Below, piece after piece: positions 1 to 8,679 of a DNA stretch of 44,213 nucleotides. How positions within the stretch are numbered: the first letter of the stretch is position 1; every line of letters starts with the position of its first letter. The DNA lies in the NCBI GenBank assembly GCA_028285205.1, contig JANQQA010000351.1, positions 1 through 44,213 on the forward strand. The letters are read 5' to 3'. This DNA is from Bythopirellula sp. (GTDB taxonomy: Bacteria; Planctomycetota; Planctomycetia; Pirellulales; Lacipirellulaceae). The notes beneath the pieces are model-generated. The model did not search any database, was not told where the DNA came from, and was given only the letters and a program-made list of their open reading frames with translations. A program made the translations under genes and the position numbers.

Positions 1-2613
1 GGTCCAGCCGGTCTGGTGGCTTGCGCCGAGGCCTTCGCCGGTGTCGCCGTTGAAGTACTCGTGAAACAGGAGTTCGCCTTGCCAATCGTCGGGGCAGGCT
101 TCCGGAGAGTGCGAGCGGGCGAGGCACGGTCGGCCCGACTTGTGTTGGGGCAGAAAGATCCGCGACAGCCGGCGGTTGATTTCGTCGCTCACCTCCGCCA
201 GGGTCATTTCCACGCCCGAGCCGGTTGGGCATTCGACCTTGAGGGTGTCGCCATAAAACTCGTGGTAGCGATCCAGCGCCTCGATGAGTAAGAAGCTGGT
301 GGGGAACCAGATTGGTCCGCGCCAGTTGGAGTTACCGCCAAACATATACGTGTCGGACTCGCCTGCGATGTAGGTGACCCGATGGTTTTCGCCACGCACG
401 GCCAACTCGAACGGCTCGTGCTCGTGCCGCTTGGAGAGCGACCGTACACCGTAGTCGGAGAGGAATTCCGATTCGTCCAGCAGTACTTTGAGAACCCGTT
501 GCAGTTTTTCGCGGGTGGGGATCGCCAGCAGCATCCGACGCCCCTCGATTTGACATTCAGCTAACGAAATATGCTTGGTGAGGTCATGACGATTTTGAAG
601 GAACCATACGAGCCGCTTGCGGAAGTTCGGCAGCCGATCGACGAGTTGCTCGTCGAACACCTCGACCGCGATCAACGGCAGCAACCCCACGAGCGACCGC
701 ACCCGCAACGGGACAGTTTGACCGTCGATGTGCAGATGATCGAAGTAGAACCCTTCCTGGTCGTCCCAGAGACCCGAGCCACCCAGCGTGTTCATCGCGT
801 CGGTGATCCGCACGAAGTGGTCGAGAAACTTCGACGCCATGTCTTCGTACGTTGGGTCCTCGCGCGCCAGTTCCAGCGCCATCGACAACATATTGCCACA
901 ATAGAACGCCATCCAGGCGGTGCCGTCCGACTGTTCCAAGCGCGCGCCGTGCGGCAAGCCCTTCGAGCGATCGAACAGACCGATGTTGTCGAGCCCAAGG
1001 AAGCCGCCGGCAAAGACATTGTCGCCGTTGTCGTCGACGCGGTTGACCCACCAGGTGAAGTTGAGCAGCAACCGGTTAAACGCCTTCGCCAGGAACACAT
1101 GGTCGCGCTCGCCCGGGGGTGCGCTCATCTGGTAGACGCGGTAGCAGGCCCAGGCGTGCACCGGCGGATTGACGTCGTGAAGCGCGAAGTCGTAGGCGGG
1201 CAACTGGCCATTGGGGTGCATATACCATTCACGAAGCAAGACGAGCAGCTGTCGCTTGGCGAACTCCGCGTCGATACGAGCCATTGGGATCATATGAAAC
1301 GCCAGATCCCAGGCCGCGAACCACGGGTACTCCCACTTATCTGGCATCGACAGCACATCGCGAGCGTACAGGTGCTGCCAGCGATGGTTGCGACCGTGCA
1401 AGCGCTGAGCTGGCGGTTTGGCGACTTTGCTATCTCCCTCCAACCAGTCCGCGACGATGTAATGGTAGAACTGCTTCGTCCAGAGCAGACCGGCGTACGC
1501 CTGCCGCGAAACCAGGCGTTGCTGATCGTCGACATCGGGATCGATCACGGCGCCGTAGAATTCGTCGGCTTCCGCGATTCTGTGCTGCCAAACGTCGGGG
1601 TCGTTCGACTCCAGCGGCACTTCAGCAGCATCTTCCGCCAGTCGGAACGTGACCTCTCGGCTCTCCCCGGCGGGTATTTTAAGATGGTAACAGGCGGCGA
1701 TCTTGGTGCCTTCGCCATTCGGGTTCACAGCATTGGTTTCGCCTTGAACGACGTACCGGTGAAAGGCATCCTTCACATACGGTGTCTGCGAGGGCGTTTT
1801 GAACAGCAGCTCCGAATTTGTCTCATTCCCGGTGAACAGCAACTCGCGCTGACCGTCGTTTGGGTGATCGCCGAAGACGGCGCGGAAGTCGCCGAGCGTA
1901 CCGTGGTGCAGCACCACTTCGCCCGGGCCAGTCTGTTTGATGGTTGGCTGTTCCGTGCACCCTTCGTGCCGGCATCCCCACACCCAGGTGTTGCGGAACC
2001 AAAGGGTGGGCAGCAACCACAACTCCGCTTCTTCGGGTCCGCGGTTGGTGACCGTGATGCGGGCGAGCAGATCGTTGGGCCCCGCCTTCGCATATTCGGC
2101 TTGCACATCGAAGTAGCGTCCCTCGTCGAATACGCCGGTTTCGACCAACTCAAACTCCCGCTCTTGCTTGCCGCGCCGGCGATTTTCACTGACCAACTGC
2201 GCATAGGGGAATTCGGCCTGCGGATACCGATAGAGCGCCTTCGCGTACGAGTGCGTGGGGGTCGAGTCGAGATAGTAGTAGTATTCCTTGACGTCTTCGC
2301 CGTGGTTGCCTTCGGGACCGGTCAGGCCGAACAGCCGTTCCTTCAGGATCGGATCGCGACCATTCCACAGCGCGACGGACATGCACAAGCGACACTGCCG
2401 GTCAGAGAAGCCGAGCAAGCCATCCTCGCCCCAGCGGTACGCGCGGCTGCGACTCTGCTCGTGAGTAAAATCGCCCCAAGCATTGCCGTCGGCGGAGTAA
2501 TCTTCGCGAACGGTCCCCCACTGACGCTCCGAAAGATACGGCCCCCACCGCTTCCAGTTGTGAGTGCGGGCGGCATCTTCCGCGAGTCGTTGATGTTCGG
2601 CTGTCATGGTCAT
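1..2613 (-). CDS. GH63-like (MGH1-like) glucosidase, 3' end cut by window edge
   Basis: The minus-strand frame is open from an ATG at 2613 to the window edge, giving 871 codons. The translation has the hallmarks of the large bacterial glucosidase family with a GH63-type (alpha/alpha)6 catalytic domain. These include WGPYLSERQWGTVREDY near the N-terminus, GPEEAELWLLPTLWFRNTW around residues 192-211, AWDLAF around 434-439, MHPNGQLPAYDF followed by DVNPPVHAWA around 465-495, and GEGLGASHQTGW at the cut end. Family members end shortly after that last motif, so perhaps 10-20 residues are missing. A second in-frame ATG lies at 2607 and no clear Shine-Dalgarno site separates the two. The likely role is cytoplasmic hydrolysis of alpha-glucosides; no signal peptide is seen. 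The glucose dehydrogenase gene ends 60 bases upstream on the same strand, suggesting co-transcription. Exact substrate is unknown. Confidence 0.9.
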   Translation of the reverse strand, partial: MTMTAEHQRLAEDAARTHNWKRWGPYLSERQWGTVREDYSADGNAWGDFTHEQSRSRAYRWGEDGLLGFSDRQCRLCMSVALWNGRDPILKERLFGLTGPEGNHGEDVKEYYYYLDSTPTHSYAKALYRYPQAEFPYAQLVSENRRRGKQEREFELVETGVFDEGRYFDVQAEYAKAGPNDLLARITVTNRGPEEAELWLLPTLWFRNTWVWGCRHEGCTEQPTIKQTGPGEVVLHHGTLGDFRAVFGDHPNDGQRELLFTGNETNSELLFKTPSQTPYVKDAFHRYVVQGETNAVNPNGEGTKIAACYHLKIPAGESREVTFRLAEDAAEVPLESNDPDVWQHRIAEADEFYGAVIDPDVDDQQRLVSRQAYAGLLWTKQFYHYIVADWLEGDSKVAKPPAQRLHGRNHRWQHLYARDVLSMPDKWEYPWFAAWDLAFHMIPMARIDAEFAKRQLLVLLREWYMHPNGQLPAYDFALHDVNPPVHAWACYRVYQMSAPPGERDHVFLAKAFNRLLLNFTWWVNRVDDNGDNVFAGGFLGLDNIGLFDRSKGLPHGARLEQSDGTAWMAFYCGNMLSMALELAREDPTYEDMASKFLDHFVRITDAMNTLGGSGLWDDQEGFYFDHLHIDGQTVPLRVRSLVGLLPLIAVEVFDEQLVDRLPNFRKRLVWFLQNRHDLTKHISLAECQIEGRRMLLAIPTREKLQRVLKVLLDESEFLSDYGVRSLSKRHEHEPFELAVRGENHRVTYIAGESDTYMFGGNSNWRGPIWFPTSFLLIEALDRYHEFYGDTLKVECPTGSGVEMTLAEVSDEINRRLSRIFLPQHKSGRPCLARSHSPEACPDDWQGELLFHEYFNGDTGEGLGASHQTGWT

Positions 2614-2673
2614 GGGTGTCTATTGCTCATGCGTGAGTGGGACAGGACGTTGAAAGCGTCGGAAACAGCGATA

Positions 2674-3789
2674 TCAACCCGCGAGCGTGACCACATGCTT
2701 GACGCCCGGCGGCGGGTCGCTCAGCAGTCGTGCCGTGTCATCCAGCGGCCACCGCTTAGCGATCAGCAATTGGACGACATTGGGCCAGCGCTCGACCATG
2801 CGTTCCAGCCTTTGCACCGCGCTAACGAATGCCTGGGCGTCTGCGTTGACCGTGCCGAACAGCACTTGGTTCTTGAGTACCAGATTTCGCATCAGCGTGC
2901 CCGCTTCGATTTCAGCCAGGTGCTTGCGTCCTGGGACGCCCGTGAAAACGAATACGCCGTTGACGCCCAACTGGGCCAGCACGTCGAACGACAACTTCGA
3001 GGCGCCGGTTGCTTCGTACACGACATCGATGCCGTTGAGTCGTGCTGGCAGCTGATCGACCGTGACGGACTCCGCTGAAACGTAGACACCACCAAAGCTT
3101 TCGATGAGTTGGCTGCGTGGTCCACCTTCGGGCTCTCGCGAATAGACGAACGTATGAAATCCACTTTCCACCAGCGCCATCGCGCCCAAGATACCCACGG
3201 GACCAGCACCAAGCACCAGCGCTGTGCAGCCTTGCGCAGGGAGGCCTTCCCCATGAATCGAGCAAGCCCAAGGCAGTCGCTGTTGAACCTGCCAGATCTG
3301 AGCAAGGGCCTTCTCGGCAATGGTCAACGGTTCGACGAGCACGCCCACGTCGCGAAGCTGAGCCGGCACGGGAGTCAGGTAACGTTGATCCTCCACGATG
3401 CGTTCGGCCATGAACCCATTGAGTTCCTTGATGCCGCGCTCAGTGAAGTCACCGGTGTAGCAAAAGTCTTGCCGCCCGGCCTGGCACGCCGAACAGCTCG
3501 CATGGGGACACGGGCGCCGAACCGACGGGACGACCAGATCACCGATCTGCAAATCGCGGACATCAGGGCCGACGTCAATCACCTCGGCCAGCGCTTCGTG
3601 GCCAATCACAAGTCGGTCTTCGCCAGGCGGCGGAGTTCCGTAGTGCTGACCGGCGATCTCGCGGTCGGTGCCACACACACCAACTTCGAGAGTTCGCAAC
3701 AGCAATTGGCCGCCGCTGGGCGGCCCCGGTTCCTCGATTACTTCGAGGCCCGCCTGACCGTTGGCGGGATTAACGGCGAAGGCACGCAT
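2674..3789 (-). CDS. Zinc-dependent glucose 1-dehydrogenase (MDR family)
   Basis: This 371-residue protein belongs to the medium-chain dehydrogenase/reductase superfamily, closest in pattern to glucose 1-dehydrogenases. Catalytic zinc ligands are visible as Cys39 (VCGTD) and His64-Glu65 (GHEAL). A structural-zinc lobe carries cysteines at about 94, 99, 102 and 110, and is followed by FTERGIKELNGFMAE, typical of glucose dehydrogenases. A Rossmann motif VLGAGPVGILGA binds NAD(P). The frame extends upstream to 3876, but I chose the ATG at 3789 because family members start with a similar MRAFAV sequence and AGGAAG lies just upstream. The likely reaction is oxidation of D-glucose to gluconolactone. 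The glucosidase encoded 60 bases downstream could supply the glucose. Related threonine or sorbitol dehydrogenases are alternatives but fit less well. Confidence 0.88.
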   Translation of the reverse strand: MRAFAVNPANGQAGLEVIEEPGPPSGGQLLLRTLEVGVCGTDREIAGQHYGTPPPGEDRLVIGHEALAEVIDVGPDVRDLQIGDLVVPSVRRPCPHASCSACQAGRQDFCYTGDFTERGIKELNGFMAERIVEDQRYLTPVPAQLRDVGVLVEPLTIAEKALAQIWQVQQRLPWACSIHGEGLPAQGCTALVLGAGPVGILGAMALVESGFHTFVYSREPEGGPRSQLIESFGGVYVSAESVTVDQLPARLNGIDVVYEATGASKLSFDVLAQLGVNGVFVFTGVPGRKHLAEIEAGTLMRNLVLKNQVLFGTVNADAQAFVSAVQRLERMVERWPNVVQLLIAKRWPLDDTARLLSDPPPGVKHVVTLAG

Positions 3790-4481
3790 AAAAAGATCTT
3801 CCTTGGAGGCGATTTGACCGTGTGAGCAATAGACCCTAATTCCAAATTCGGGGATCCTGCTCACGAGGGGATCCATTCACGTCGACCATTGCAATTTACT
3901 TCAGCCCATACTCAGGTGGCAATGTGTCGCGCGTTTGTAGTTCGCACTCGGCGTAAGCTGATCGTATGCAATTCGAGTCTTGTGGTGAGCCGCAGGTGTG
4001 TATTAGGGATGCTACACAGAAGAATGTTAACGGATGAAGGTTTGAAGAACGTGTGAAGGCTCCAGCGGCTGGTCCGCGCGTACTTAAGCTTGGAAATGTT
4101 AAATGGTCAGAAGGCACATATGCAACTCTGAGAACTGGAATGTGTCAACGGGCGCGAGTCATTCGACATCAGGCTACAGCCAACTTTGCCCAGCTTTCTG
4201 GATTCCGTTCGAATTCAGCCGTGCCAGAGCGTGTGAAGCGGTGCATAGCGACCGATTGCCGTTGTGGTACAATCATCGGAAGTGCAGCATAAATTGTTGC
4301 ATACAGAGTGTTATGTCGCGATACACAACCATCGTCGCCGTTCATGTAAGCCGCGATGGCGAGTAACTGCGATTAGCCACGAGTGCTGATACGAATTCGG
4401 GAATCGATCCCAAGTTGATAACAAGCTGATCTGTTCACATTGAACTCCAAATCGAAGTAACAACAATCTAGGAAATCCGCC
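3790..4481. other. Intergenic region between divergent genes
   Basis: About 690 bases separate the divergently read glucose dehydrogenase and Gfo/Idh/MocA genes. The short open frames here (for example 3896-4117 minus and 4053-4292 plus) show no recognisable domain, and those two overlap on opposite strands. Promoters for both neighbours must lie here, but I could not place convincing -35/-10 boxes. No RNA gene or long repeat was seen. Confidence 0.5.
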
Positions 4482-5780
4482 ATGTCGAACAACTCAAAAC
4501 AGGTCCCTCGCCGTCGGTTCTTGAAGACCGCGGCAGTGGCAACAGGCGCTGCAATTTCGGCGCCGACGATTATTCCCAGCTCGGCACTCGGCTTTGATGG
4601 CGCTGTAGCTCCCAGCGAACGGATCGTTGTCGGTGGTATCGGCATTGGACGGCGGGGTGGATACGACCTTGGCTGCTTCTTGCAACAGCCGGACGTACAG
4701 TTCGTGGCGGTTTGCGACGTAAAGCAAAAGCGCCGTCGAGAAGTGAAGCAAATCGTCGACAAACATCATGGCACTCAGAAGTGCGATACCTATCGTGACT
4801 TCCGAGAACTGTTGGATCGAGACGATATCGATGCCGTGTTGATTGCCACGGGGCCAAATTGGCACGCAACTGCAGCTATGATGGCCGCCAAAGCGGGCAA
4901 GGATATGTATTGTGAGAAGCCCGTTACCAAAAACATTTCCCAGAGTCTAATTCTGGCCGATACGATGCGGCGTACTGGGCGAGTGTTCCAGGCAGGCACT
5001 CAGCGACGAAATTTGCCTCACTTCGCATTTGCCTGTGAGTTGGCTCGTACCGGGAAACTCGGCAAGCTCAAGAAAGTCTATGCTCATCCAGCGGGCATGA
5101 AGTCGATCATGAGCGAATGGTTACCGTCGGAACCACAGCCAGATCCGGAAGTCGTCGATTGGAATATGTATCTTGGACCGGCTGCCTGGCGTCCGTTCAA
5201 CAAAAAGTTGCTCGATGGGTTCAATTTCGAAAAGGGCGGTGGTTTTGTTGGGGCGTTCAAAGGCGGCGGTGTTCTGGAATGGGGCTCCCATTGCGTCGAC
5301 CTATGCCAGTGGGCCGTTGACGATTGTCTACCGCCCATTGAATACCACCCGCCCAAGGATGGCGAGTTGGTCGCACGCTATGAAAACGGCACCGAATTGA
5401 TCTTCCGTGAACGCGGCTGGATTCCGCTAGGGTCGTGTCCGGTACGTTTCGAAGGAGAGACTGGGTGGGTCGAAGCGGGTGACAGCGGCAAAATGGTTTT
5501 GAGTTCGCCCGCTCTGCTGGCCGGCCGAGACGTGGCCGAAATCGGCGGCTACCCGGCAACCTTCCACGTGCGGGATTTCCTAGACTGCGTGAAGACTCGT
5601 CGTCAGCCCAAAGGCAATGCGGTCGCGGCTTGCAACGCACACATCGCGTGTCATGCGGCAAACATCGCGATTCATCTTGATCGCACGGTGAACTACGACA
5701 ACGAAAAACACGAGTTCATCGACGACGCAGCGGCCAATCGCATGCGATCCGAGGCCCTGCGAGAGCCATGGCGGGTGTAG
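4482..5780 (+). CDS. Tat-exported Gfo/Idh/MocA family oxidoreductase
   Basis: This 432-residue protein begins with a twin-arginine signal: RRRFLK at residues 10-15, then an alanine-rich hydrophobic stretch ending near PSSALG. The Rossmann domain follows, with the nucleotide motif GGIGIGRRG at about residues 48-60 and the family-typical CEKP near 143-147. The C-terminal half is the alpha/beta Gfo/Idh/MocA domain (GGGVLEWGSHCVDLCQWA). Planctomycetes carry many such exported paralogues, thought to act on sugars in the periplasm with tightly bound NAD(P). The start is supported by AGGAAA upstream of the ATG. A HEAT-repeat protein follows 71 bases downstream on the same strand and may be co-transcribed. 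The substrate cannot be read from sequence. Confidence 0.92.
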   Translation: MSNNSKQVPRRRFLKTAAVATGAAISAPTIIPSSALGFDGAVAPSERIVVGGIGIGRRGGYDLGCFLQQPDVQFVAVCDVKQKRRREVKQIVDKHHGTQKCDTYRDFRELLDRDDIDAVLIATGPNWHATAAMMAAKAGKDMYCEKPVTKNISQSLILADTMRRTGRVFQAGTQRRNLPHFAFACELARTGKLGKLKKVYAHPAGMKSIMSEWLPSEPQPDPEVVDWNMYLGPAAWRPFNKKLLDGFNFEKGGGFVGAFKGGGVLEWGSHCVDLCQWAVDDCLPPIEYHPPKDGELVARYENGTELIFRERGWIPLGSCPVRFEGETGWVEAGDSGKMVLSSPALLAGRDVAEIGGYPATFHVRDFLDCVKTRRQPKGNAVAACNAHIACHAANIAIHLDRTVNYDNEKHEFIDDAAANRMRSEALREPWRV

Positions 5781-5851
5781 TACAGCGCACCTAGCTGCTC
5801 AGGTATCCCGCAAGACGTATTTCGACCACTTCAATTTGATTGAAAACTAAA

Positions 5852-7717
5852 ATGAATATCAGGCAATTAATCACGCGCTCAATGGTCCTGTTTATGGCAC
5901 TGAGTGCTGTGTTCACTACGTCTGCACCAGCCGATGATCGAATCACGTCGGGTGAAGACGAACAGGCGTTGATTTCCGTCCTGCATTCCGACGCTTCGCC
6001 GGCCGAGAAGGCAGTCGCCTGTAAGAAGTTGGCGATTCACGGATCCAGCGATGCCGTTCGTCATTTGGCGAAGCTGCTAGCTGACCCGCAATTGTCTTCA
6101 TGGGCAAGGATCCCGCTGGAAGTAATTCCCGGCGAGGCGGCTGACAAAGCCTTGCGCGACGCGGCCGCATCACTCGACGGGTTACTTCTAGTTGGCACGA
6201 TCAACTCCATCGGTGTCCGCCGAGATGTGAAAGCGGTCAAAATGCTGATCACAAAGCTGAATGATAGCGATGCCCAGGTCGCGGCGGCCGCCGCTGTAGC
6301 GCTGGGACGGATTGGCGACGATGCCGCCACGCAAGCACTTCGACACGCTCTGGCGTCGTCCGCTCCAGCGAACGTTCGTGCGGCGATCGCCGAAGGATGT
6401 GTGCTGTGTGCTGAGCGACTGCACGCTGCGGGCAAGTCAGAGGCAGCAACTGAAATCTATGATGAAATCCGCACAGCCGACGTTCCCAAGCAAAGCATCA
6501 TCGAAGCGACTCGCGGCGCAATTCTCGCTCGCGGCGAAGCAGGTGTTCCCCTGCTGCTAGAGACGTTTCGATCGCCTGACAAGAAGCTATTTCAAATCGC
6601 ACTGAGTACAGCCCGTGAGTTTCCCGGAAGCGCAGTCGATCAAGCATTGGCGCAGGAAATATCGCACGCCGCTCCCAATGGCGCTGCATTGATGGTGCAG
6701 GCGATGGCGGACCGGCCGGATACCGTGGTATTGGCGGCGGTATTGGGAGCCGCAAGTCAAGGCGAGAAGCGAGTACGTCTGTCGGCCATCGATGCCCTAC
6801 GCCGCGTGGGTGACGAATCGTGTCTCTCGCCGTTGCTCGAGATTGCAATCGATGAGGACGGAGATTTGGCTCAAGCAGCGTTGGAGACGCTGGCGGTTCT
6901 CCCTGGCGCAACTGTGGACAAGATGATCGTTGAGACGCTACCTGAAAGCAAAGGGAAGAACAAGACGTTGCTGCTACAGTTAGTCGGACGAAGACGGATC
7001 GATGCGGTGGTTGAAGTACTCCCGGAACTGGAACACGCGGATTCCGCGATTCGGCACGCTGCGTTGGTCGCACTTGGTGAGACGGTCACGCTCGAAACAT
7101 TACCCGAGTTGATCAAGCAGGTCATTGCATCCAAGCATTCCGAAGATGCAGCGGTAGCGCAACTGGCACTGAGAGCAGCAAGTGTGCGGATGCCTGACCG
7201 CGATGCGTGTACGGGCCAACTCGTGAAGGCCATAGCAGCCGCACCAGCGGAAACGAAAAGCGTTTTGCTAGAGACCATTGCCGAAGTCGGCGGGAGCAAG
7301 GCCTTGAAGACTCTTGGCGACGCGGCGAAAGACGTTGAACCTCAACTTCAGGATACGAGCACTCGATTACTGGGAAAATGGAATGGTGTGGAGGCGGCAC
7401 CCATTCTGCTGGACCTTGCCGCGACGGCGCCAGCGGAAAAGTATCGCATTCGAGCCTTGAGGGGTTACATCGGTCTAGCACGAAAGTTCGCGATGTCCGA
7501 CGAAGACCGTGCGAAGATGTGCCAATCTGCGCTGGATGCCGCAAGCCGCATCGAGGAAAAGAGTCTCGTGTTCGACGTAATGAAACTCCACCCGAGCCCC
7601 GCGACATTCAAACTGGCCAGTAGTGCGAGGCAAGATCCAGAACTAAAAGACTCGGCCATGTCCGCGGCGGAGGAAATTGCGAATAAGTTGAAGGCAAAAG
7701 GTGTAGTTGTCGAATGA
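5852..7717 (+). CDS. Secreted HEAT-repeat protein
   Basis: This protein of about 621 residues has an N-terminal signal peptide (MNIRQLITRSMVLFMALSAV, cleavage probably near SAPA-DD). The rest consists of alpha-helical HEAT/PBS-lyase-like repeats. Typical helices include DAQVAAAAAVALGRIGDDAA around residues 140-160 and RLSAIDALRRVGDESCLSPL around 310-330. The frame opens with a TTG at 5840, but I prefer the ATG at 5852, which begins directly with a normal signal peptide. Neither start has a clear Shine-Dalgarno site. HEAT repeats usually serve protein-protein interaction, and no catalytic domain is visible. The close spacing to the upstream Gfo/Idh/MocA gene suggests shared transcription and perhaps a shared periplasmic role, which is inference. 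Confidence 0.85.
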   Translation: MNIRQLITRSMVLFMALSAVFTTSAPADDRITSGEDEQALISVLHSDASPAEKAVACKKLAIHGSSDAVRHLAKLLADPQLSSWARIPLEVIPGEAADKALRDAAASLDGLLLVGTINSIGVRRDVKAVKMLITKLNDSDAQVAAAAAVALGRIGDDAATQALRHALASSAPANVRAAIAEGCVLCAERLHAAGKSEAATEIYDEIRTADVPKQSIIEATRGAILARGEAGVPLLLETFRSPDKKLFQIALSTAREFPGSAVDQALAQEISHAAPNGAALMVQAMADRPDTVVLAAVLGAASQGEKRVRLSAIDALRRVGDESCLSPLLEIAIDEDGDLAQAALETLAVLPGATVDKMIVETLPESKGKNKTLLLQLVGRRRIDAVVEVLPELEHADSAIRHAALVALGETVTLETLPELIKQVIASKHSEDAAVAQLALRAASVRMPDRDACTGQLVKAIAAAPAETKSVLLETIAEVGGSKALKTLGDAAKDVEPQLQDTSTRLLGKWNGVEAAPILLDLAATAPAEKYRIRALRGYIGLARKFAMSDEDRAKMCQSALDAASRIEEKSLVFDVMKLHPSPATFKLASSARQDPELKDSAMSAAEEIANKLKAKGVVVE

Positions 7718-7731
7718 GGCCATTGTTCCAA

Positions 7732-7748
7732 GCACAGATCTGCTGTGC
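7732..7748 (+). terminator. Small hairpin after the HEAT-repeat gene, possible weak terminator
   Basis: GCACAG (7732-7737) and CTGTGC (7743-7748) form a perfect 6-bp stem with a 5-base loop 15 bases after the HEAT gene stop codon. No T-run follows, so intrinsic termination is doubtful. Confidence 0.25.
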
Positions 7749-7866
7749 CGGAAATCGGGTCAGAAAGCATATTCAGTGTCCTGGCTGCGGAGTTGAAGAC
7801 ACTCATCCAAGTGATAGTAGAGATAGGTTAAAGAGTGGAATGGTGAACAATTTGCGGCACTAGCTA

Positions 7867-7903
7867 TTGAGTGTACATGTGTACATGTATTAGAATGGCT
7901 GTA
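7867..7903 (+). promoter_or_regulatory. Candidate imu operon promoter with tandem TGTACATG operator
   Basis: TTGAGT (7867-7872) and TAGAAT (7891-7896) resemble -35 and -10 boxes with an 18-base spacer. The spacer contains two head-to-tail copies of TGTACATG at 7872-7879 and 7880-7887. Each copy holds the palindrome TGTACA, so the pair could bind a dimeric repressor and block RNA polymerase. Transcription would begin about at the imuA ATG (7903), which has no Shine-Dalgarno site, so the message may be leaderless. In other bacteria imu cassettes are commonly SOS-regulated by LexA. Assigning this repeat to LexA is inference, since I do not know the planctomycete LexA motif. Confidence 0.45.
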
Positions 7904-8679
7904 TGCAAGGGCCATCATTCAACTACAAATCAGTACGATCTGATTCCAACCTCGAGCAACTTCGGAGTTCTCTGAAACTGGCTAGCCACTTATCGGCTAG
8001 AACTGATCCCACAAACCATGCCGATCGATTCGAAGATCTTACGGGAAAGCTCGGCCCCAAGTGTCTGATCGACTGTTTGGGTACTACGTCGGGAAGTGGA
8101 GCTGGCCTACTTGGTTTGTCTCTGTGCACGCGTGCACAATCGCGAAGCGGTGAATTTGTAGTTGTCGATACGAGTGGAACTTTCTTCCCACCAGCGGCAA
8201 TCGCCTGGTCCGTCGATGCCAGAAACTTGCTAGTCGTCCGACCAGACTCTAATCGCGCGGGAATCGCAGCTGCCGAGTTAGCACTAAGATCTCCGGCCGT
8301 ATCTGTCGTCTGGGCAACGCTCGACTATATCGATCCCAAGTCCTTTCGGCGCTTACTCTTGGCGACTGAATCTGCTAATGCCTTCGGTGTGCTGGTGAGA
8401 TCTGCCGCACACTGTGCTGATCCCAGCTGGGCCGATGCACAGTTGCTTTGTGAACCAGTGGCCACGGTTGAAACGAAAGAAGACCAAAGACTGGTGCGAG
8501 TTACTCAGACTCGCAACAGACACGGTCCCCTTGCGGGCTCAGCTTTGATATCCATGAACTGGCGGACAGGCGAGATTCAAGCAGTGGGCGATCAGAATGA
8601 GTCACAAAACTTCTCAAAGAATTCTCTGCCTCTGGCTACCCGATTGGCCAGTGCAACACTACCTCCAAGAGCATCCTGA
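7903..8679 (+). CDS. imuA: ImuA-like RecA-fold mutasome protein
   Basis: This 258-residue protein is recognised as ImuA (SulA/RecA-related) from its middle section FFPPAAIAWSVDARNLLVVRP, followed by AELALRSPAVSVVWATLDYI, and from its position before imuB and dnaE2. The loop that would be the Walker A motif reads SGSGAG at residues 63-68 and lacks the lysine, as expected for ImuA proteins that do not look like ATPases. ImuA is an accessory factor for translesion synthesis with ImuB and DnaE2. No alternative ATG exists before residue 200. The end of the gene overlaps the start of imuB by 83 bases, consistent with one transcript and tight coupling. A promoter with a repeat operator lies directly upstream. 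Confidence 0.85.
   Translation: MQGPSFNYKSVRSDSNLEQLRSSLKLASHLSARTDPTNHADRFEDLTGKLGPKCLIDCLGTTSGSGAGLLGLSLCTRAQSRSGEFVVVDTSGTFFPPAAIAWSVDARNLLVVRPDSNRAGIAAAELALRSPAVSVVWATLDYIDPKSFRRLLLATESANAFGVLVRSAAHCADPSWADAQLLCEPVATVETKEDQRLVRVTQTRNRHGPLAGSALISMNWRTGEIQAVGDQNESQNFSKNSLPLATRLASATLPPRAS

Noticed and set aside
571..3078. Long plus-strand open frame (835 codons)
   Set aside because: It lies antisense to the glucosidase and glucose dehydrogenase genes, whose translations match known families throughout. The plus-strand translation has no domain.
3109..3825. Plus-strand open frame of 238 codons
   Set aside because: It is the shadow of the glucose dehydrogenase gene, with no family resemblance.
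4053..4366. Short plus-strand frames upstream of the Gfo/Idh/MocA gene
   Set aside because: They overlap each other in two frames, lack a ribosome-binding site and show no conserved pattern.
6498..7073. Minus-strand open frame of 191 codons
   Set aside because: It is antisense within the HEAT-repeat gene, and the arginine- and proline-rich translation looks random.
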